64,000 nt of DNA. Origin: Archivesica marissinica (lineage: Eukaryota; Mollusca; Bivalvia; Venerida; Vesicomyidae). Below are positions 60,901-64,000 of this stretch, in pieces (the first letter of the stretch is position 1; each line of letters starts with the position of its first letter). The notes beneath the pieces were generated by a model that saw nothing but the letters and a program-made list of their open reading frames with translations, was not told where the DNA came from and searched no databases. The stretch covers positions 18,353,081-18,417,080 of the forward strand of contig CM026391.1 of assembly GCA_014843695.1 (NCBI GenBank), in the 5' to 3' direction. The position numbers and the translations under genes were made by a program.

Positions 60901-63900
60901 AAAGACTTATGAATAGTATGTGACGCATTAAAGACCTATGAATAGTATGTGAAGCTTTAAAGACGTGTGAATAGTATGTGACGCTTTAAAGCCTTGTTAA
61001 TAGTATGTGAGGCCTTAAAGACTTATGAATAGTATGTGATGCTTTAAAGCCTTGTTAATAGTATGTGACGCTTTAAAGACCTGTGAATAGTATGTGAAGC
61101 TTTAAAGACTTATGAATAGTATGTGATGCTTTAAAGACTTATGAATAGTATGTGACGCTTTAAAGCCTTGTTAATAGTATGTGAGGCTTTAAAGACTTAT
61201 GAATAGTATGTGATGCTTTAAAGCCTTGTTAATAGTATGTGACGCTTTAAAGACTTATGAATATTATGTGACGCTTTAAAGACTTATGAATAGTATGTGA
61301 CGCTTTAAAGACTTATGAATAGTATGTGACGCTTTAAAGACTTATGAATATTATGTGACGCTTTAAAGACTTAGGAATAGTATGTGACGCTTTAAATACT
61401 TATGAATAGTATGTGACGCTTTAAAGACTTATGAATAGTATGTGACGCTTTAAAGACTATGAATAGTATGTGACGTTTTAAAGACTTATGAATAGTATGT
61501 GATGCTTTAAGGACATATGCATAGTATGTGACGCTTTAAAGACTTATGTATAGTATGTGACGCTTTAAAGACTTATGAATAGTATGTGACGCTTTAAAGA
61601 CTATGAATAGTATGTGACGCTTTAAGGACTTATGAATAGTATGTGATGCTTTAAAGACATATGCATAGTATGTGACGCTTTAAATACTTATGAATAGTAT
61701 GTGACGCTTTAAAGACTATGAATAGTATGTGACGCTTTAAATACTTATGAATAGTATGTGACGCTTTAAAGACTATGAATAGTATGTGACGCTTTAAAAA
61801 CTTATGAATAGTATGTGACGCTATAAAGACTTATGAATAGTGTGTGATGCTTTAAAGACTTATGAATAGTATGTGATGCTTTAAAGACATATGCATAGTA
61901 TGTGACGCTTTAAAGACTTATGAATAGTATGTGATGCTTTAAAGACATATGAATAGTATGTGACGCTTTAAAGACTTATGAATAGTATGTGAAGCTTTAA
62001 AGACGTGTGAATAGTATGTGACGCTTTAAAGACTTATGAATAGTATGTGACGCTTTAAAGACTTATGAATAGTATGTGACGCTTTAAAGCCTTGTGAATA
62101 ATATGTGGCGCTTTAAAGACGTATGAATAGTATGTGACGCTTTAAAGACGTGTGAATAGTATGTGAAGCTTTAAAGACTTATGAATAGTATGTGACGCTT
62201 TAAAGATTTATGAATAGTATGTGACGCTTTAAAGCCTTGTGAATAGTATGTGACGCTTTAACGACTTATGAATAGTATGTGATGCTTTAAAGACTATGAA
62301 TAGTATGTGACGCTTTTTTAATAGTATGTGACGCTTTAAAGACTTATGAATAGTATGTGAAGCTTTAAAGACAATGAACAGTATGTGACACTTTAAAGAA
62401 TATGAATAGTATGTGACGCTTTAAAGATTTATGAACAGTAAGTGATGCTATAAAGACATGCAAAGTATGTGACGCTTTAAATACTTATGAATAGTATGTG
62501 ACGCTTTAAAGACCTATGAATAGTATGTGACGCTTTACAGACTGATGAATAGTACATGACGCTTTAAAGACGTGTGCATAATATGTGGCGCTTTAAAGAC
62601 TTATGAATAGTATGTGACGCTTTAAAGACGTGTGATTAGTATGTGAAGCTTTAAAGACTTATGAATATTATGTGACGCTTTAAAGCCTTGTGATTAATAT
62701 GTGGCGCTTTAAAGACTTATGAATAGTATGTGACGCTTTAAAGACGTGTGAATAGTATGTGAAGCTTTAAAGACTTATGAATAGTATGTGACGCTTTAAA
62801 GATTTATGAATAGTATGTGACGCTTTAAAGTATTGTCAATAGTATGTGACGCTTCAAAGACTTATGAATAGTATGTTATGTTTAAAGACTTATGAATAGT
62901 ATGTGACGCTTTAACGCCTTATTAATAGTATGTGGCGCTTTAAAGACTTATGAATAGTATGTGAAGCTTTAAACACGTGTGAATAGTATGTGACGCTTTA
63001 AAGCCTTGTTAATAGTATGTGACGCTTTAAAGACTTATGAATAGTATGTGACGCTTTAAAGACTTATGAATAGTATGTGACGCTTTAAAGACTTATGAAT
63101 ATTATGTGACGCTTTAAAGACTTATGAATAGTATGTGACGCTTTAAAGACGTGTGAATAGTATGTGGCACTTTAAAGAGTTATGAATAGTATGTGAAGCT
63201 TTAAAGACGTGTGAATAGTATGTGACGCTTTAAAGCCTTGTTAATAGTATGAGAGGCTTTACAGACTTATGAATAGTATGTGACGCTTTAAATCCTTGTT
63301 AATAGTATATGACGCTTTAAAGACTTATGAATAGTATGTGACGCTTTAAAGATTTATGAATAGTATGTGACGCTTTAAAGACTTATGAATATTATGTGAC
63401 GCTTTAAAGACTTAGGAATAGTATGTGACGCTTTAAATACTTATGAATAGTATGTGACGCTTTAAAGACTATGAATAGTATGTGACACTTTAAAGACTTA
63501 TGAATAGAATGTGACGCTTTAAAGACTATGAATAGTATGTGACGCTTTAAATACTTATGAATAGTATGTGATGCTTTAAAGACATATGCATAGTATGTGA
63601 CGCTTTAAAGACTTATGAATAGTATGTGACGCTTTAAAGACTTATGAATAGTATGTGACGCTTTAAAGACTATGAATAGTATGTGACGCTTTAAAGACTT
63701 ATGAATAGTATGTGACGCTTTAAAGACTATGAATAGTATGTGACGCTTTAAAGACTTATGAATAGTATGTGACGCTTTAAAGACTTATGAATAGTATGTG
63801 ACGCTTTAAAGACTATGAATAGTATGTGACGCTTTAAAGACTTATGAATAGTGTGTGATGCTTTAAAGACTTATGAATAGTATGTGATGCTTTAAAGACA

Positions 63901-64000
63901 TATGAATAGTATGTGACGCTTTAAAGACTTATGAATAGTATGTGAAGCTTTAAAGACTTATGAATAGTATGTGACGCTTTAAAGACTTATGAATAGTATG
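48940..64000. repeat. 29-bp satellite, about 520 copies, continues past window
   Basis: The unit is 'aatagtatgtgacgctttaa' plus 'agacttatg' (29 bp), with a 28-bp form ('agactatg'), a 'gacgtgtg' form, a 'gccttgtt' form, an 'acatatgc' form and a 21-bp form ending 'cgctttttt' (e.g. near 49013, 51010, 55846, 58040, 62310). The palindrome CTTTAAAG occurs once per unit. Variant order repeats in long blocks, indicating higher-order repeats. Stop codons occur regularly, so no long frames exist. Confidence 0.98.

Overview
This window is eukaryotic, gene-poor, repeat-dominated DNA, most likely from a marine bivalve mollusc. The evidence is several tRNA-derived SINE families, including one that matches the bivalve SINE I remember (key words 'cagctggcttacgga' and 'ggtcggtggttc...acccggg'). 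There are also a truncated LINE of L2/CR1 type, small TA- and 5-bp-duplicating DNA elements, and very long tandem arrays. I find no host protein-coding gene, rRNA or functional tRNA that I can support. The only recognisable protein homology is the C-terminal part of a LINE reverse transcriptase on the minus strand near 6.07-6.84 kb. The long open frames elsewhere are by-products of tandem repeats whose unit length is a multiple of three or that lack stop codons.

Layout. 0-5.2 kb: GT-rich repeat, a 50/26-bp satellite (1284-2830), a truncated SINE, a 44-bp satellite (4343-5079), and a 143-bp MITE inserted in its last monomer. 5.5-8.2 kb: a satellite array bounded by terminal inverted repeats and split by the LINE. 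8.6-14.1 kb: an array built from LINE-3'-end-like units, a foldback arm, a MITE, an inverted-repeat element carrying two facing tRNA-like sequences, a 24-bp array, one arm of an undescribed ~400-bp repeat, and a hairpin beside a (GTGC)n tract. 14.8-26.5 kb: a 36-bp array with an inverted monomer at its far end, two MITEs with 5-bp target duplications, a 711-bp foldback element, many SINEs and the second arm of the ~400-bp repeat. 26.6-36.8 kb: a 36(+9n)-bp minisatellite with a 1175-bp duplication, a 22-bp array, a dense SINE cluster with nested copies, and a 45-bp array. 36.8-47.9 kb: a 50/60-bp satellite, then a 1000-N assembly gap, then a 29-bp satellite from 48.9 kb to the window end.

Tandem arrays make up roughly 60% of the determined bases. 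The main biology is the interplay between transposable elements and satellites. Two arrays (5499-8229 and 14811-15972) carry an inverted copy of their monomer at one end, as expected if a terminal inverted repeat of a small DNA transposon was amplified into a satellite. A third array (8615-9062) repeats what looks like a LINE 3' end. Three other elements (the pogo-like MITE, one 5-bp-TSD MITE and the LINE) inserted into satellite monomers, so insertion order can be read.

The SINEs appear modular: two families with different heads share one 3' tail, and one copy joins the core of one family to the tail of another. SINE labels used here are local: SINE-1 ('gacgttaaaccgaggtctcg' core), SINE-2 ('gtccgattagcgcagtgg' head), SINE-V ('cccttgggcaaggcattt' core), SINE-M (bivalve 'cagctggcttacgga' core), SINE-5 ('tggcctagtggtttagg' head).
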